A stretch of 64,000 bases of DNA from Synechococcales cyanobacterium C42_A2020_086 (GCA_015272325.1 JACYLU010000021.1:1-64000); one strand, 5' to 3'. Shown: positions 44,300 through 54,393, counted from the first letter of the stretch. The notes: generated by a model from the letters alone, not told the origin. A program made the numbers and translations.

Positions 44300-45088
44300 A
44301 TGACTGCTGATCAGCCCTATTTGGCTCGAATTACCCTATTTCCGCTGAAATCGCTGGATGGGATAGAGGTGCCGCAAGCGATAGTGTTGCCCAGCGGTGC
44401 GCTCCAGCGAGATCGAGAATTTGCGCTGCTAGACGAGCGGGGGCAGTTCATCAATGGCAAACGCAACGCCAAGGTGCATCTGCTGCGATCTGAGTTTGAT
44501 CTAGAGCAGCACCGCCTGACCATCCGCCGCCCCGATAACGAGCAACCGGCTCAGTTCCACCTCAATCACGACCGGTTGCTCCTAGAGCAATGGCTGGCAG
44601 GGTATTTTGCAATGCCAGTGCGGCTTGTGCAAGACCTACAGCGCGGCTTCCCCGACGATACCCACGCTCCCGGACCAACGCTGGTGAGCACGGCGACGCT
44701 TGCCACGATTGCTGCTTGGTTTCCAGGCTTAAGCCCAGATCACATCCGTCGTCGGGTGCGAGCCAATCTCGAAATTGATGGCGTGCCGCCTTTCTGGGAA
44801 GATCAGCTATTTGGCGCAGATCAGCCCGTGCTGTTTCAAATTGGCGAAGTGGTCTTTGAGGGGGTCAATCCCTGTCAGCGCTGTGTTGTGCTAACCCGAG
44901 ATGCCGTCACAGGTGAAGCATGGCCAAACTTTCAGAGGCAATTTGTGGAGCGGCGGCGGGCTACCCTGCCTGACTGGGCAGACCAATCGCGCTTCAACCA
45001 CTTTTTCCGCTTAGCGGTGAATACGCGCGTGCCGACCACAGAAGGCGGGAAGGGGCTGCGGCAGGGCGATGGCGTGAGGCTCTTCTAG
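44300..45088 (+). CDS. MOSC-domain protein
   Basis: 262 residues. N-terminal MOSC beta-barrel (ARITLFPLKSLDGIEVP, residues 9-25) followed by a C-terminal MOSC domain with a NPCQRCVVLTRD block around residue 191-202; the cysteines of such blocks are linked to Moco-sulfurase C-terminal-type sulfur handling. MOSC proteins bind molybdenum cofactor or carry sulfur; substrate not assignable here. Stand-alone gene after era. Confidence 0.85.
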   Translation: MTADQPYLARITLFPLKSLDGIEVPQAIVLPSGALQRDREFALLDERGQFINGKRNAKVHLLRSEFDLEQHRLTIRRPDNEQPAQFHLNHDRLLLEQWLAGYFAMPVRLVQDLQRGFPDDTHAPGPTLVSTATLATIAAWFPGLSPDHIRRRVRANLEIDGVPPFWEDQLFGADQPVLFQIGEVVFEGVNPCQRCVVLTRDAVTGEAWPNFQRQFVERRRATLPDWADQSRFNHFFRLAVNTRVPTTEGGKGLRQGDGVRLF

Positions 45089-45098
45089 TGTTAGAGCG

Positions 45099-45653
45099 TC
45101 AAGTGTGGGTAGAGGATTGATTAGAGGGTTGATTAGAGGGTTGACTCGATGGCTGATTGGGCAGCAGGTAAATGGCTCCCGAGATCAGGGTCAGCGCTAC
45201 CGCTAGCCAGAAGGCTATTTCAGCCGGCCGATCCCACACGGCAGGCAACGGCGCGATCAGCAGCGCAATCGCCACAATCTGCGTCACGGTCTTGAGTTTG
45301 CCCCAGAGATTGGCCCCAGAAATTTGGGTTTGGTTGGCCCGCCAGCCGGCAACCGTCAGTTCTCGCGCCAGAATCAGAAACACGCCCCACGCCGGCACTC
45401 GCCCTAGCTCGATCAGTACCAGCAGCGGTGCCAGCACCAGAAATTTATCTACTAGCGGATCGAGAAACTTGCCTAGGTCGGTTACTTGGTTGAGGCGACG
45501 CGCTAGGTAGCCATCCAACCAATCCGTCCCGGCTGCCAGCAGAAACACCGCAACGGCTAGCCACTGGGCAGCAGGAACCGGCTGATAGAGCAGATACAAC
45601 AGCAGCGGAACGCCGAACAGGCGGGAGACGGTGATCCAGGTGGGAAGATTCAT
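45099..45653 (-). CDS. pgsA: CDP-diacylglycerol--glycerol-3-phosphate 3-phosphatidyltransferase
   Basis: Makes phosphatidylglycerol phosphate, precursor of PG, an essential thylakoid lipid. 184 residues from the ATG at 45653 (MNLPTWITVSRLFGVPLLLY). The CDP-alcohol phosphotransferase signature is seen as DWLDGYLARRL...GKFLDPLVDK (DGX2ARX8GX3DX3D). About five membrane segments. The last ~18 residues are Gln/Ser/Pro/Asn-rich and lie in short DNA direct repeats (TTGATTAGAGGG near 45117-45141), a recent expansion. Start choice is based on the conserved N-terminus. Confidence 0.93.
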   Translation of the reverse strand: MNLPTWITVSRLFGVPLLLYLLYQPVPAAQWLAVAVFLLAAGTDWLDGYLARRLNQVTDLGKFLDPLVDKFLVLAPLLVLIELGRVPAWGVFLILARELTVAGWRANQTQISGANLWGKLKTVTQIVAIALLIAPLPAVWDRPAEIAFWLAVALTLISGAIYLLPNQPSSQPSNQPSNQSSTHT

Positions 45654-45753
45654 GGGAAAAAGGACGTGGAAGGCAGCTGTCGGATAGTGATGACAGGACA
45701 TCGTGGCATAGAGGCGGTGGCTTGGGCTTCGGTCGGAGGGGTGAAGTCGCCGC

Positions 45754-47121
45754 TTACGGAGCCAAGGTGTGGACGGTCAGGACTTGGGGTGGTGTGGAGT
45801 CAGGAGGGTAGAGAAAGCTAAATTCAGCAAGGCGCTGTTCTCCGGCGGGAATCGTGATTTGCGCTAGGGGGTCGCCCTGCTGGCCGCGCCGCTGCACCAG
45901 GTGGACATAGCGGGTTCGGGGCAAGCCTTGCTCGTCGGTATAGCGCACCCGCACCGTGCCTCGGAAGAAGGTCTGCGTGGGCAGGGGATCAAAGAAGCGC
46001 AGCCCGTTCTGACTGAGAAAGTCTTCTTTGATTGGGGTTTGCAGCGCCAGGGTAACGGTGCGCGGCTCGGACTCGGGGTTAAAGAGCGGCAAAACCAAAT
46101 CGTACTGAATGCCATAATTGCCGTGGGCTTCGTAGGCAGTGTCGGGATAGCGGACCACGAGCGGTGCGGCCTGGCTTTGGTCGGTGCCAAGGCGACCACG
46201 AGCCAAGGTGCTGAGACCGTAGGAGAAAGACGCGCCAGCAGCAGGAATCGTCAGGGTCGGGCTGGTGGAGGTATCGGTGACTTGAGCCTGCCAGCGAGAG
46301 CCAATAGCGACCCCAGCCACTCGTCCATAAACGAGCTGCCCGGTGGGAGGTGTATTATTCAAGGGGGTCGGGGTTCGATCGCGAGGACCGGCCACGCTAG
46401 CGGTTTGCAGCAGAGTTTGCCACTCCTCTAGGCTGGGGGGACGCTCGCTGCCATCTGGGGTTTGTCGGGCTAGCAGCGCCAGACTCGCTAGATAAACTGT
46501 ATCGCTACTGCGTAGCCGCATCAGTGTCGAGCGACCGTTCAGTGGCGGATCGAGGGTAGCAACGGGAATTGGCAGATTCAGCAGCATCCGATATTCCCCC
46601 GGCGGCACAATGATTTGAGCCGGAAACTCAGGCTGCCGTCTGCCCCGCAAAATATCGCTCATGACGCGGCTGCCTGGTCCGGCATATACCGCTCCCGTGG
46701 GATTCTCAACGAACGGCGGCAGCGTAATGAAGGGGGCATCTGGCTGACTGAGGTAGCTAGCCGCCTGCAGGATATCGATGGTGACAGGGCGCTCACCGGG
46801 ATTCTGGACGATCACGCCCAGATACATGCTGCTGAGGTTGTCCTCGGACAACGCCCGAAACACATGATGGGCAAAGACATCAAACCGCCCGGTGAACGCA
46901 AAGTCGAGATGAGCACTGGGGTCTTGCTTGCCCTCGGGGGGGAAGGTCGAGAGCAGAATGCCTTCGCTGCCAATCAGCTCGGGACTGTTGCTGTTGAACA
47001 CGGGCACTGCGTCCAGGGCACCAGGCAGCGGACGCACCGCTTGTGGCACGACCAGTTCTTGCGGGTCTTGAGGTGGGGGGGTCGGTGTTTGGGCCAGAGT
47101 CAATGGCAGGAACCAGAGCAT
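45754..47121 (-). CDS. DUF3370-family protein, probably exported
   Basis: 455 residues. A very short hydrophobic start (MLWFLPLTLAQ) looks like the end of a signal peptide, so the true start may be unusual, but no better start codon was found upstream. The body is beta-rich with LVVPQAVRPLPGALD, ERPVTIDILQAASYLSQPDA and GVYGNGI-type patterns of this cyanobacterial family. No enzyme motif is visible. A periplasmic or cell-surface location is likely. Confidence 0.8.
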   Translation of the reverse strand: MLWFLPLTLAQTPTPPPQDPQELVVPQAVRPLPGALDAVPVFNSNSPELIGSEGILLSTFPPEGKQDPSAHLDFAFTGRFDVFAHHVFRALSEDNLSSMYLGVIVQNPGERPVTIDILQAASYLSQPDAPFITLPPFVENPTGAVYAGPGSRVMSDILRGRRQPEFPAQIIVPPGEYRMLLNLPIPVATLDPPLNGRSTLMRLRSSDTVYLASLALLARQTPDGSERPPSLEEWQTLLQTASVAGPRDRTPTPLNNTPPTGQLVYGRVAGVAIGSRWQAQVTDTSTSPTLTIPAAGASFSYGLSTLARGRLGTDQSQAAPLVVRYPDTAYEAHGNYGIQYDLVLPLFNPESEPRTVTLALQTPIKEDFLSQNGLRFFDPLPTQTFFRGTVRVRYTDEQGLPRTRYVHLVQRRGQQGDPLAQITIPAGEQRLAEFSFLYPPDSTPPQVLTVHTLAP

Positions 47122-47197
47122 GCAGAGGTTTCTCCGAGAGCAAGTCCGGCTGTGATCATATCGTCTTTTGGTTCCCGCCTTTTGCCGAAGAGGGTCC

Positions 47198-48571
47198 CTA
47201 GTTTGAGCCGTAGGGTTGGGGTTCTATCGCCAGTTGCTGCACGATTGCCTGATAATACTGCTCGGCGAGCACGCCATAGGCTTCATCCGTCAAGCTAGTC
47301 GGGCTTTGGAAAGCCTGTCCCGAAGAAGTGGCATAAAGCTGGTGCAGATCCAGGAGCTTGGCGTTGGCAGAGGTGGCTGTAGCCTGCTGTGCAGCTGCCA
47401 AAATCTTGGCATAGCCTTGCTGAATCCGCTCGCCGTACTGATCGCCCAGTTCTTCCACGATTGCCTTCTCTTCTGGGGTGATGACATTAGCCTGGCGGGT
47501 GGTAATTTCCGGCTGAATACCCACGAGCAGGCGCTTGCGGGCAGCGGCCGTCCAGCGGACCATTTGCGTCAGGTGGCTGCGGTACCGCTCGACTCGTCGC
47601 TCTAGCTCCTTGGGATCGGCCGCCAGGACGGCATCGAGGGGCTGATCGGCAGCGACCGTGGTAATGTTTAGCGGCACCATGATCTGTTCTTTGCCCTGAG
47701 GCGTTTGCAGCAGATAATGCCGCACCCCCCGCACCAGATAGAGCTGATCAAACCAGCCCTGAACAGCATCCCTAGCCCGATGTTCTTCCTGGATCTGCCC
47801 TTGCAGCAGATCGTCGAGGCCAGGAATGTCGGCGGCAAGCTGAGTGCTGGGCATCAGTAGGTCTTCGTAGCTGTTGAGCACCAGCAGCATATCCGGATTG
47901 TAGTCCGATACCTGCTGCATCAGCTGCGCCAGATCATTGCCCGAGGCATAGCCTGGAACTGCTGCATTCACGACTCGATACTGCCGCTCCGGGATGCGGG
48001 GTGGGCGCGTCATCACCTTGGCGACCTCATCGGCCGTGTAGGGCAAAATTGCCGGCTGAAACTGATTTGGATTGTCCCGCTGGTTCTTCACCCGCTGGTT
48101 CAACAGCGCCTCTAGCTGGCCCGCCAAGGTAGATTGGTCATTCGAGCTGAGCTGCCCGAAAGCCATAGAACCTCCCAAAACAAAGATCCGCACTTCGTTG
48201 CTTTCTTTCTGCAACGGTACCGGCTCCGGGTCGCGGAACCCCTGGGGATTGATGGTCCAATAGGAACTCTGCTGCTGAGGTAAGAGCTGATATCCCATCA
48301 GGGGGCTACGCACTGCCCGCAATTCGCCTTGCTGCGGTAGGCGCTCGTAGGGTTGCCCATTAGGACTAAGGAAGCCTAGCCGGTACACCTCTGCCTTCTG
48401 CACCTGCGGCGATTCCTCGGCAGCCAACTCATCGTTAACGCCCGTAACGTTGGCGAGCAATCGTGCCAGCAACTCCAGACCAATCGGTGCCGCGATCAGC
48501 AGCAGCACAATCAGGAACCAAGGACGGCGACGACGAGGTTTCCGTTTCCAACCACGATGGCGCTTGAACAT
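47198..48571 (-). CDS. Membrane-anchored SGNH/GDSL-hydrolase-like protein
   Basis: About 457 residues from the ATG at 48571 (a TTG at 48577 is possible). Basic N-terminus (KRHRGWKRKPRRRRPW), one membrane segment near 20-42, then an extracytoplasmic domain. FVLGGSMAFGQL near 120-135 is the GDSL-like block I, and GYASGNDLAQLM and MLLVLNSYEDLL follow; a clear DxxH block is not obvious. Could be a carbohydrate-esterase-like or cell-envelope enzyme; activity is unproven. Confidence 0.65.
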   Translation of the reverse strand: MFKRHRGWKRKPRRRRPWFLIVLLLIAAPIGLELLARLLANVTGVNDELAAEESPQVQKAEVYRLGFLSPNGQPYERLPQQGELRAVRSPLMGYQLLPQQQSSYWTINPQGFRDPEPVPLQKESNEVRIFVLGGSMAFGQLSSNDQSTLAGQLEALLNQRVKNQRDNPNQFQPAILPYTADEVAKVMTRPPRIPERQYRVVNAAVPGYASGNDLAQLMQQVSDYNPDMLLVLNSYEDLLMPSTQLAADIPGLDDLLQGQIQEEHRARDAVQGWFDQLYLVRGVRHYLLQTPQGKEQIMVPLNITTVAADQPLDAVLAADPKELERRVERYRSHLTQMVRWTAAARKRLLVGIQPEITTRQANVITPEEKAIVEELGDQYGERIQQGYAKILAAAQQATATSANAKLLDLHQLYATSSGQAFQSPTSLTDEAYGVLAEQYYQAIVQQLAIEPQPYGSN

Positions 48572-48661
48572 GAGCAATACTTGAGTGACGACAAGAACGA
48601 GTAGACTTTAGGCTGACTCATCCGGGCTGACTCAACGGGCTGCCGGTCAACGTCAACTGCG

Positions 48662-49216
48662 TCAAGCAGTCCAACTCAGCAATCGTTCAATTAGGGAACG
48701 AAAATCAGCAGCGATGGCTGCTTGGTTCTGAGGGGTCAACACAGGGACATGGATGAACAGACACGGCACAGTCGGACAATGCTGATTCAGATAATTTAGC
48801 ATTGCATAGTATAGGGCATTACAAACAAATTGACCCGCATTGTCGCTGATTTGGGTCATTGGCAGTCCCGCAATCAAAGAGTCTAAATCCAGTGCGGTGA
48901 CTCGCGTTTGCTGAGCAACGGTCGCCTGGGCTTCCACGGTCAGATGTGTGCGGTGCTCCGCCATGCCACAGCAGACGAGAATCTGCGGCGAGAGTTGCTG
49001 AAGTTTGCGAATCGTAATTCCTTGCGCCACTGGCACATTCACGGGCAGCTGCCGGAACACATGCAACCGGGAAGCGAAGGCTGCATCTTGTAGCAGGTGC
49101 AGCAGCAGATCATCCGAAGAATTTGATCGCTGATGGGGTTTCCAGGTCGCGAAAGAAGTTAATAAAATGCGGTTCACAGGCAAGCCGGGAAACAATCTGA
49201 AGAACGAGTTCCGCAC
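48662..49216 (-). CDS. Pyroglutamyl-peptidase I-like (C15) protein
   Basis: 184 residues from a GTG at 49216; a GTG at 49177 would give the usual family start (NRILLTSFATW). C15 motifs: SFATWKPH, a Glu region in HLTVEAQA, the active Cys in AGQFVCNALYY and the His in CLFIHVPVL. The three catalytic positions are thus present. Removes N-terminal pyroglutamate from peptides. Slightly shorter than typical and with GMAEHR in place of the GLAPGR loop. Confidence 0.75.
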   Translation of the reverse strand: MRNSFFRLFPGLPVNRILLTSFATWKPHQRSNSSDDLLLHLLQDAAFASRLHVFRQLPVNVPVAQGITIRKLQQLSPQILVCCGMAEHRTHLTVEAQATVAQQTRVTALDLDSLIAGLPMTQISDNAGQFVCNALYYAMLNYLNQHCPTVPCLFIHVPVLTPQNQAAIAADFRSLIERLLSWTA

Positions 49217-49527
49217 TAACTCAAAAATGACCTTACTCGATTACTGTACTCCAGGAGTGACACTGTTTTTCACCGGCATGGATTCCTCAAGCCAAAAACA
49301 ACACAAAAAACCAACATAAAAAACAAGGCAAAAAAAGTCCCGGTAGAGGTTCACCGGGAGACAAACTGCTTAGGTATATCAGATAGGTTTCAGACTAGCA
49401 ACTGGCTCAAGTGACTTCATCCCCCAGACGGGTGATTAGCCTGACGATTTTGCAAACGATTGGGTTGATTACTTAAATCAACAGCCAGCCGTACCCGAAC
49501 CTGTGCCGCAGGATTAGCCATGCAAGA
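49217..49527. other. Gene-free stretch with a terminator
   Basis: About 310 bp without a convincing gene. The only clear feature is the hairpin at 49338-49359. The rest is AT-rich with several A-runs (aaaaacaaggcaaaaaa-like). Confidence 0.6.
49338..49359 (-). terminator. Intrinsic terminator downstream of the 49.5-kb gene
   Basis: TCCCGGT (49338-49344) and ACCGGGA (49353-49359) form a 7-bp GC-rich stem with an 8-nt loop. On the minus strand it is followed by CTTTTTTTGC, an ideal U-tract. It lies about 170 bp beyond the stop of the gene at 49528. Confidence 0.8.
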
Positions 49528-50094
49528 TTAGCCCCAAAAGAAGTGATGCAGCAAAAACGGTGCATCGGAACTCAGCTCTACCCGCACAATATTTGCGGCA
49601 GAGCAGTGAAACTGGTGCTTGGGAAAGGCTTGGGGAGCAACAGGGTACACATAGGACATACAGCCAATTTGTTGCTGCACGAGCAGCTGTTCTTGAGGGC
49701 CATAAAGCCATAGTTTGATGGGCTGTGCTCCGGTAAGAATGCCACCGATATACTGCTGCGGTTGCTGAAAATGAATGGTCATGAGCGATCGCGGCGACAT
49801 CGGCATCACGCTGGGCGTATCCGCAGCGGCAAAGGCTGGATTCGACGGTTGCAGAGCAATAGCGCCTTCGAACCGCACGCCCCACCGCTGATACTGGTTA
49901 TGAACTGGCTCGAAGCGATGGAGATCGCGAAAGTTGAGCTGAATTTTCTGATCGAGATGGAGGGGCGGATCTGAACCAGCAGATCCAGGATGCTCTAGCC
50001 ATTGAATCGATAATTCCGTAGATTCTATAGTTTGAACTTGAATATTGGGAACATCACTCCACGGAGGCTGAGGCTTTGATCGGGGGGGCGGCAT
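49528..50094 (-). CDS. Conserved hypothetical protein, beta-rich
   Basis: 188 residues from the ATG at 50094, preceded by GAGAGG at good spacing; earlier in-frame ATGs exist at 50127 and 50175. Proline-rich N-terminus (MPPPRSKPQPPW), then beta-like segments, several with Tyr/Trp (VHNQYQRWGVRF, KLWLYGPQEQL). No signal peptide. The C-terminus is aromatic (LLHHFFWG). Function unknown. Ends near a strong terminator. Confidence 0.6.
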   Translation of the reverse strand: MPPPRSKPQPPWSDVPNIQVQTIESTELSIQWLEHPGSAGSDPPLHLDQKIQLNFRDLHRFEPVHNQYQRWGVRFEGAIALQPSNPAFAAADTPSVMPMSPRSLMTIHFQQPQQYIGGILTGAQPIKLWLYGPQEQLLVQQQIGCMSYVYPVAPQAFPKHQFHCSAANIVRVELSSDAPFLLHHFFWG

Positions 50095-50248
50095 GATCAA
50101 CCTCTCGGTGCACTCTACTCTAGCCATACAGGTCAACAGGTACTCTTTCCGCAAGTGTAGGCGGCAAAGGTGCAAACCTGGTTGAGAGATACACTGAAGG
50201 GAATTGCAACTTTAGGAATGTAAGGAAAAGTACCCGTAGGGGGGATGG

Positions 50249-52369
50249 CTATCCTTGCGATTCTCTTGGTTCATTTGGTTCATTCATTGGTTGGTTCAGC
50301 GGCGCATCAATGTTGAGCACCCGCACCAAAAAGGCAAAGCGATCGCTGACTTCATCGATCAGTTTGGTGGTGGGTTTGCCAGCTCCATGCCCTGCCTTGG
50401 TTTCAATGCGGATCAGCACCGGCGAGTCGCCTTGGTGGGCAGCTTGTAGGGCGGCGGCAAATTTGAAGCTGTGGGCGGGTACGACTCGGTCATCGTGGTC
50501 TGCTGTGGTGATCAGCGTCGCCGGATAGGCGGTGCCGGGTTTCAGGTTGTGCAGCGGCGAATAGGCGTAGAGGGCGGCAAATTCCTCGGCATCCTCAGGC
50601 GAGCCATATTCCGAGCACCAGGCCCAGCCGATCGTGAACTTGTGGAACCGCAGCATATCCATTACCCCCACGGCAGGCAGGGCGGCTGCAAATAGATCGG
50701 GGCGCTGGGTCATGCAGGCTCCCACTAAAAGACCCCCATTACTGCTGCCCGAAATTGCCAGCTTTTGCGGCGAGGTATAGCCGTTGGCAATCAGCCATTC
50801 TGCGGCCGCAATGAAGTCATCGAAAACATTTTGTTTTTTTAGCTTCATGCCCGCTTGATGCCATTCTTCGCCGTACTCACCGCCACCGCGCAGATTCGGC
50901 ACCGCATAGACGCCGCCTAGCTCCATCCATACCACGTTGCTTGGGGAAAACGAGGGCGTCAGCGAGACATTAAAACCGCCGTAGCCGTAGAGCAGCGTTG
51001 GATTATTGCCATCTAGCGTTAGCCCCTTGCGGTGGGTGATAAACATCGGGATCTGGGTGCCGTCTTTGCTGCGGTAAAAGACTTGCTGGGTCTCAAACTC
51101 TGCTGGATCGAACGCCACCTGCGGCTGGCGGAACAGGGTGCTTTCCCCCGTCACCATGTCGTAGCGGTAGATCGTGGTGGGGGTAGTGAAGCTGGTAAAG
51201 CTGTAGAAAGTTTCGGTGTCCTCGCGTTTGCCGCCAAAGCCGCCGACCGAGCCAACGCCGGGCAGTGCCACCTCGCGCACAAAGGTACCGTTGAGGTCAA
51301 AGATTTTCACCTGGGTGTGGGCATCCTTGAGGTACGACGCTACAAACTGGTGGTTCAGCAGCCCGACGCCTTCTAGGGTTTCGGCCGCTTCAGGAATCAG
51401 CTCCTGCCAGTTCCCTCGCTCGGGCTGGCTAACGTCGATGGCAATCACCCGCCCCCGCGGAGCCTCCAGATCCGTCTGGAACCAGAAGGTGGTGCCGTCG
51501 TTGTCAATGAAGCTGTAGCTGGCTTCAAATTCGGGAATCAGCTCCACCACTGGGCTATCGGGATTCGCTAAATCTTTGTAGAACACGAGATTGCGCGAAT
51601 CGGTGCCCAGCCAAACGGAAATGATCAGATAGCGCCCATCCTCACTGACAAAGCCGCTAAAGCCCCATTCCTTCTGGTCGGGGCGTTCATAGATGAGCTG
51701 ATCTTCAGACTGGGGCGTGCCGAGACGATGGTAGTACAGCTTCTGGTAGTAGTTGACCTCTTCAAGCTTAGTTTGCTCGTTCGGTTCGTCGTAGCGGGAG
51801 TAGAAAAAGCCTTGATGGTCGTGGGTCCAAGATGCACCGGAAAACTTGACCCATTGCAACTGATCGGGCAAATCTTCCCCCGTTTCCACATCGCGGACCT
51901 TCCAGTCCTGCCAATCCGATCCCGCTGTGGAGAGACCGTAGGCCATCAGCCGCGCGTCTTCGCTAAGGGCTAGACCAGCCAAGGCAATGGTACCGTCTGC
52001 AGATAGGGTGTTGGGATCCAGCAGCACCCGTGGCTCCGCGTCGAGGCTAGGCAGCGTGTAGAGAACGCTCTGATTCTGCAGACCGTCGTTTTTGAAGTAG
52101 AAATAGCGGTTCGCTTTCTTGAAGGGGGTGCCGAATTTCTCGTAGTTCCAAAGTTGGGTGATCCGCTGCTTGAGCTGGTCGCGAATCGGGATTTCGTTGA
52201 GGTAGGCAAAGGTCACCTGATTTTGCGCCTCGATCCAGGCTTGGACCTCCTCGGAGTGGGGGTCTTCTAGCCAGCGGTAGGGATCGGGAACGACGACGCC
52301 GTGGTAGGTGTCGCTGTGGTCTTGGGTGGCGGTGGGAGGGTAGGTGAGGGGTCGAGCGGTCTGAGCCAT
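50249..52369 (-). CDS. Prolyl oligopeptidase (S9A)
   Basis: Serine peptidase cutting after proline in short peptides. 706 residues from the ATG at 52369 (MAQTARPLTYPP); the open frame continues upstream but the conserved start (YPPTATQDHSDTYHGVVVPDPYRWLEDP) lies here. Catalytic Ser in ISGSSNGGLL (near 541), Asp in TTADHDDRV (near 626), His in TKAGHGAG (near 661). The N-terminal two thirds is the beta-propeller. Length is typical. No signal peptide, so it is cytoplasmic. Confidence 0.93.
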   Translation of the reverse strand: MAQTARPLTYPPTATQDHSDTYHGVVVPDPYRWLEDPHSEEVQAWIEAQNQVTFAYLNEIPIRDQLKQRITQLWNYEKFGTPFKKANRYFYFKNDGLQNQSVLYTLPSLDAEPRVLLDPNTLSADGTIALAGLALSEDARLMAYGLSTAGSDWQDWKVRDVETGEDLPDQLQWVKFSGASWTHDHQGFFYSRYDEPNEQTKLEEVNYYQKLYYHRLGTPQSEDQLIYERPDQKEWGFSGFVSEDGRYLIISVWLGTDSRNLVFYKDLANPDSPVVELIPEFEASYSFIDNDGTTFWFQTDLEAPRGRVIAIDVSQPERGNWQELIPEAAETLEGVGLLNHQFVASYLKDAHTQVKIFDLNGTFVREVALPGVGSVGGFGGKREDTETFYSFTSFTTPTTIYRYDMVTGESTLFRQPQVAFDPAEFETQQVFYRSKDGTQIPMFITHRKGLTLDGNNPTLLYGYGGFNVSLTPSFSPSNVVWMELGGVYAVPNLRGGGEYGEEWHQAGMKLKKQNVFDDFIAAAEWLIANGYTSPQKLAISGSSNGGLLVGACMTQRPDLFAAALPAVGVMDMLRFHKFTIGWAWCSEYGSPEDAEEFAALYAYSPLHNLKPGTAYPATLITTADHDDRVVPAHSFKFAAALQAAHQGDSPVLIRIETKAGHGAGKPTTKLIDEVSDRFAFLVRVLNIDAPLNQPMNEPNEPRESQG

Positions 52370-52555
52370 GGGGGAATTAAAAAGAGTAAGGGGTACAGAT
52401 TGCCCTTGCAGAATCAACGGGCACTGCTTCTCCATTGTCTCTTGGCAGCCCAACTTCTGGTGAAGGTGGCGGCTGTTTCGCTCGGGTGGTGGGCGCACAT
52501 TCCGTTTTCCGAGATTCCATTACAGTGGAAGCTGTTGCCCTAGCCAGTGCCACCC

Positions 52556-53164
52556 ATGATTGACCTCTATACCTTCGCTACCCCCAATGGGCGCAAAGTC
52601 TCGATCATGCTTGAGGAAGTCGGACTGCCCTACACGGTGCATGTGATTGACATTCGCAAAGGCGATCAGTTCACGCCTGAGTTTATTGCCATCAACCCCA
52701 ACAGCAAAATTCCGGCGATTGTAGATTCCGATACGGACATGACCGTGTTTGAGTCGGGCGCGATTTTAATGTACCTGGCAGAAAAAACCGGCCAATTACT
52801 GCCCAGCGAACAGCGGCAGCGCTATCAGGTGATCGAGTGGCTATTTTTCCAGATGGCTAGCGTCGGTCCCATGTTTGGGCAGCTCAACCACTTCCGCAAA
52901 TTCGCACCGGAGCCAATCCCCTACGCTATTGACCGCTACGAAACAGAAACCCTGCGGCTCTACGGCGTGCTGGATCGGCAGCTCAAAGACCACGAATTTA
53001 TCTGCGGCGACTATTCCATTGCCGACATTGCTACCTATCCCTGGGTGGCAATCTACGAGTTTCAAGGGCTAACGCTGGATAATCACCCGCACCTGAAGCG
53101 CTGGGTGGAAACCATGCAGCAACGGCCGGCAGTGCAGGCGGGCATGGCTGTTCCGCGGTTATAG
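52556..53164 (+). CDS. Glutathione S-transferase family protein
   Basis: 202 residues from the ATG at 52556; a GTG at 52547 would add three. N-terminal thioredoxin-like domain with [19 protein letters not shown], the conserved cis-Pro IPAIVD and [14 protein letters not shown] for glutathione binding. C-terminal helical domain with [13 protein letters not shown]. The TPNGRKV loop is typical of the Nu-class/YfcG-like enzymes that reduce disulfides. Divergent from the prolyl oligopeptidase gene. Confidence 0.9.
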   Translation: MIDLYTFATPNGRKVSIMLEEVGLPYTVHVIDIRKGDQFTPEFIAINPNSKIPAIVDSDTDMTVFESGAILMYLAEKTGQLLPSEQRQRYQVIEWLFFQMASVGPMFGQLNHFRKFAPEPIPYAIDRYETETLRLYGVLDRQLKDHEFICGDYSIADIATYPWVAIYEFQGLTLDNHPHLKRWVETMQQRPAVQAGMAVPRL

Positions 53165-53205
53165 AGTGATAACCATAAAGCGATAAATCTGCTCTCTGGC
53201 TCCAA

Positions 53206-54345
53206 CTATAGTCCTCCTCGTTTCCCCTCCCGTGACAGCAGCCCTTTCTCACGGGCAATCGGTATCGAGAAGCGGAAGGTGCTGCCTTTGTTGAGTTCGC
53301 TTTCGACCTCAATGTCGCCGTTTTGCAGCTCCACAAGGCGGCGGCAAATTGCTAGCCCGATGCCCGTTCCCCCAGAGTCGCGGTTGCGAGAGCGGTCGGC
53401 CCGCCAAAAGCGTTCAAACACGTGAGGCAAATCTTCCTGAGCAATACCCTGCCCTGTATCTGCAACGGCAACCCAGACTTTGTGACCTTCAGGATACACC
53501 TTGACGATGACCGAGCCTTTCGGGGTGTAGCGCAAGGCATTGCTGATCAAATTCACGACAATCTGCTCGATGCGCTCTGGATCCGCATGGACAAGGGGAA
53601 TGTCGGCTGGATAGTCTAACCGTAACTGCAGATGGGTTTGCGTCAGGAGCTGATCGGCAAAACGCTGCACCACCGACGACAGCAGCGGATACAGATCAAT
53701 CGGGCGAGCGTCGATTGGCAGATAGCCCGCCTCCATTTTGGACAACTCCTGTAAATCGTTGACTAGGCGCTGCATACGGGTGGTTTCGCGAGACAGGCGT
53801 TGGTAGATATCAGCAGAAGGTTCAATGGTGCCGTCGGCTAGCCCCTCTAGGTAGCCCTTCAGCACGGTGAGCGGGGTTCGCAGTTCGTGGGTGAGGTCGC
53901 TGACGAGTTCGCGGCGGCGTTGTTCGATGCCTTCTAGGGTGGCCGCCATGCGGTTGAAGCTGGTAGCTAGCTGATCGACCTCCGGGATTTCGTTGGCGGG
54001 CAGGCGTTCTTGCAGATGCCCCGAGGCGAATTTTTTGGTGACTTCTTCCATTTGGATCAGCGGCTGCACAATCCGTTTCGACACTAAGTAGCTCAAGGCT
54101 CCGGCTGTGGTTGCCCCCACCGCCACCGACCAAACCGCGCCTTTGCTCCAAGCATCATCAAAGCTGCGGATCAGCTCGGTGCGTACCTGCCGCACGCTAA
54201 AGCCACCCACCTCAATTTGCCGCAAATAAAAGGCAAAAAAGCGCGGCGACGACACCTTGCCAATGGCCAGCAGCGTCAATAGCCCGACCACCATTACCAC
54301 GATGTGGGACCAGAACAGGCGCGCACGTAGTCCAAATTTCGTCAT
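53206..54345 (-). CDS. Two-component sensor histidine kinase
   Basis: 379 residues. Membrane segment about 12-30, periplasmic loop, second segment about 68-88, HAMP about 88-140, HisKA with H153 in LTHELRTPL, HATPase_c with NLISNALRYTPKG (N box), DTGQGI (G1) and GGTGIGLAICRRLVE (G2). All ATP-binding motifs are intact. No response regulator is adjacent, so it is an orphan kinase as common in cyanobacteria. Signal not known. Confidence 0.93.
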   Translation of the reverse strand: MTKFGLRARLFWSHIVVMVVGLLTLLAIGKVSSPRFFAFYLRQIEVGGFSVRQVRTELIRSFDDAWSKGAVWSVAVGATTAGALSYLVSKRIVQPLIQMEEVTKKFASGHLQERLPANEIPEVDQLATSFNRMAATLEGIEQRRRELVSDLTHELRTPLTVLKGYLEGLADGTIEPSADIYQRLSRETTRMQRLVNDLQELSKMEAGYLPIDARPIDLYPLLSSVVQRFADQLLTQTHLQLRLDYPADIPLVHADPERIEQIVVNLISNALRYTPKGSVIVKVYPEGHKVWVAVADTGQGIAQEDLPHVFERFWRADRSRNRDSGGTGIGLAICRRLVELQNGDIEVESELNKGSTFRFSIPIAREKGLLSREGKRGGL

Positions 54346-54393
54346 ACAGGGTTGACCTACAGATGATCGACGAGCGAACGTAGCCAGTGCGGA

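Noticed and set aside
46615-47298. 227-residue plus-strand ORF opposite DUF3370
   Set aside because: Arg/Gly-rich composition typical of an antisense frame; the minus-strand gene is well supported.
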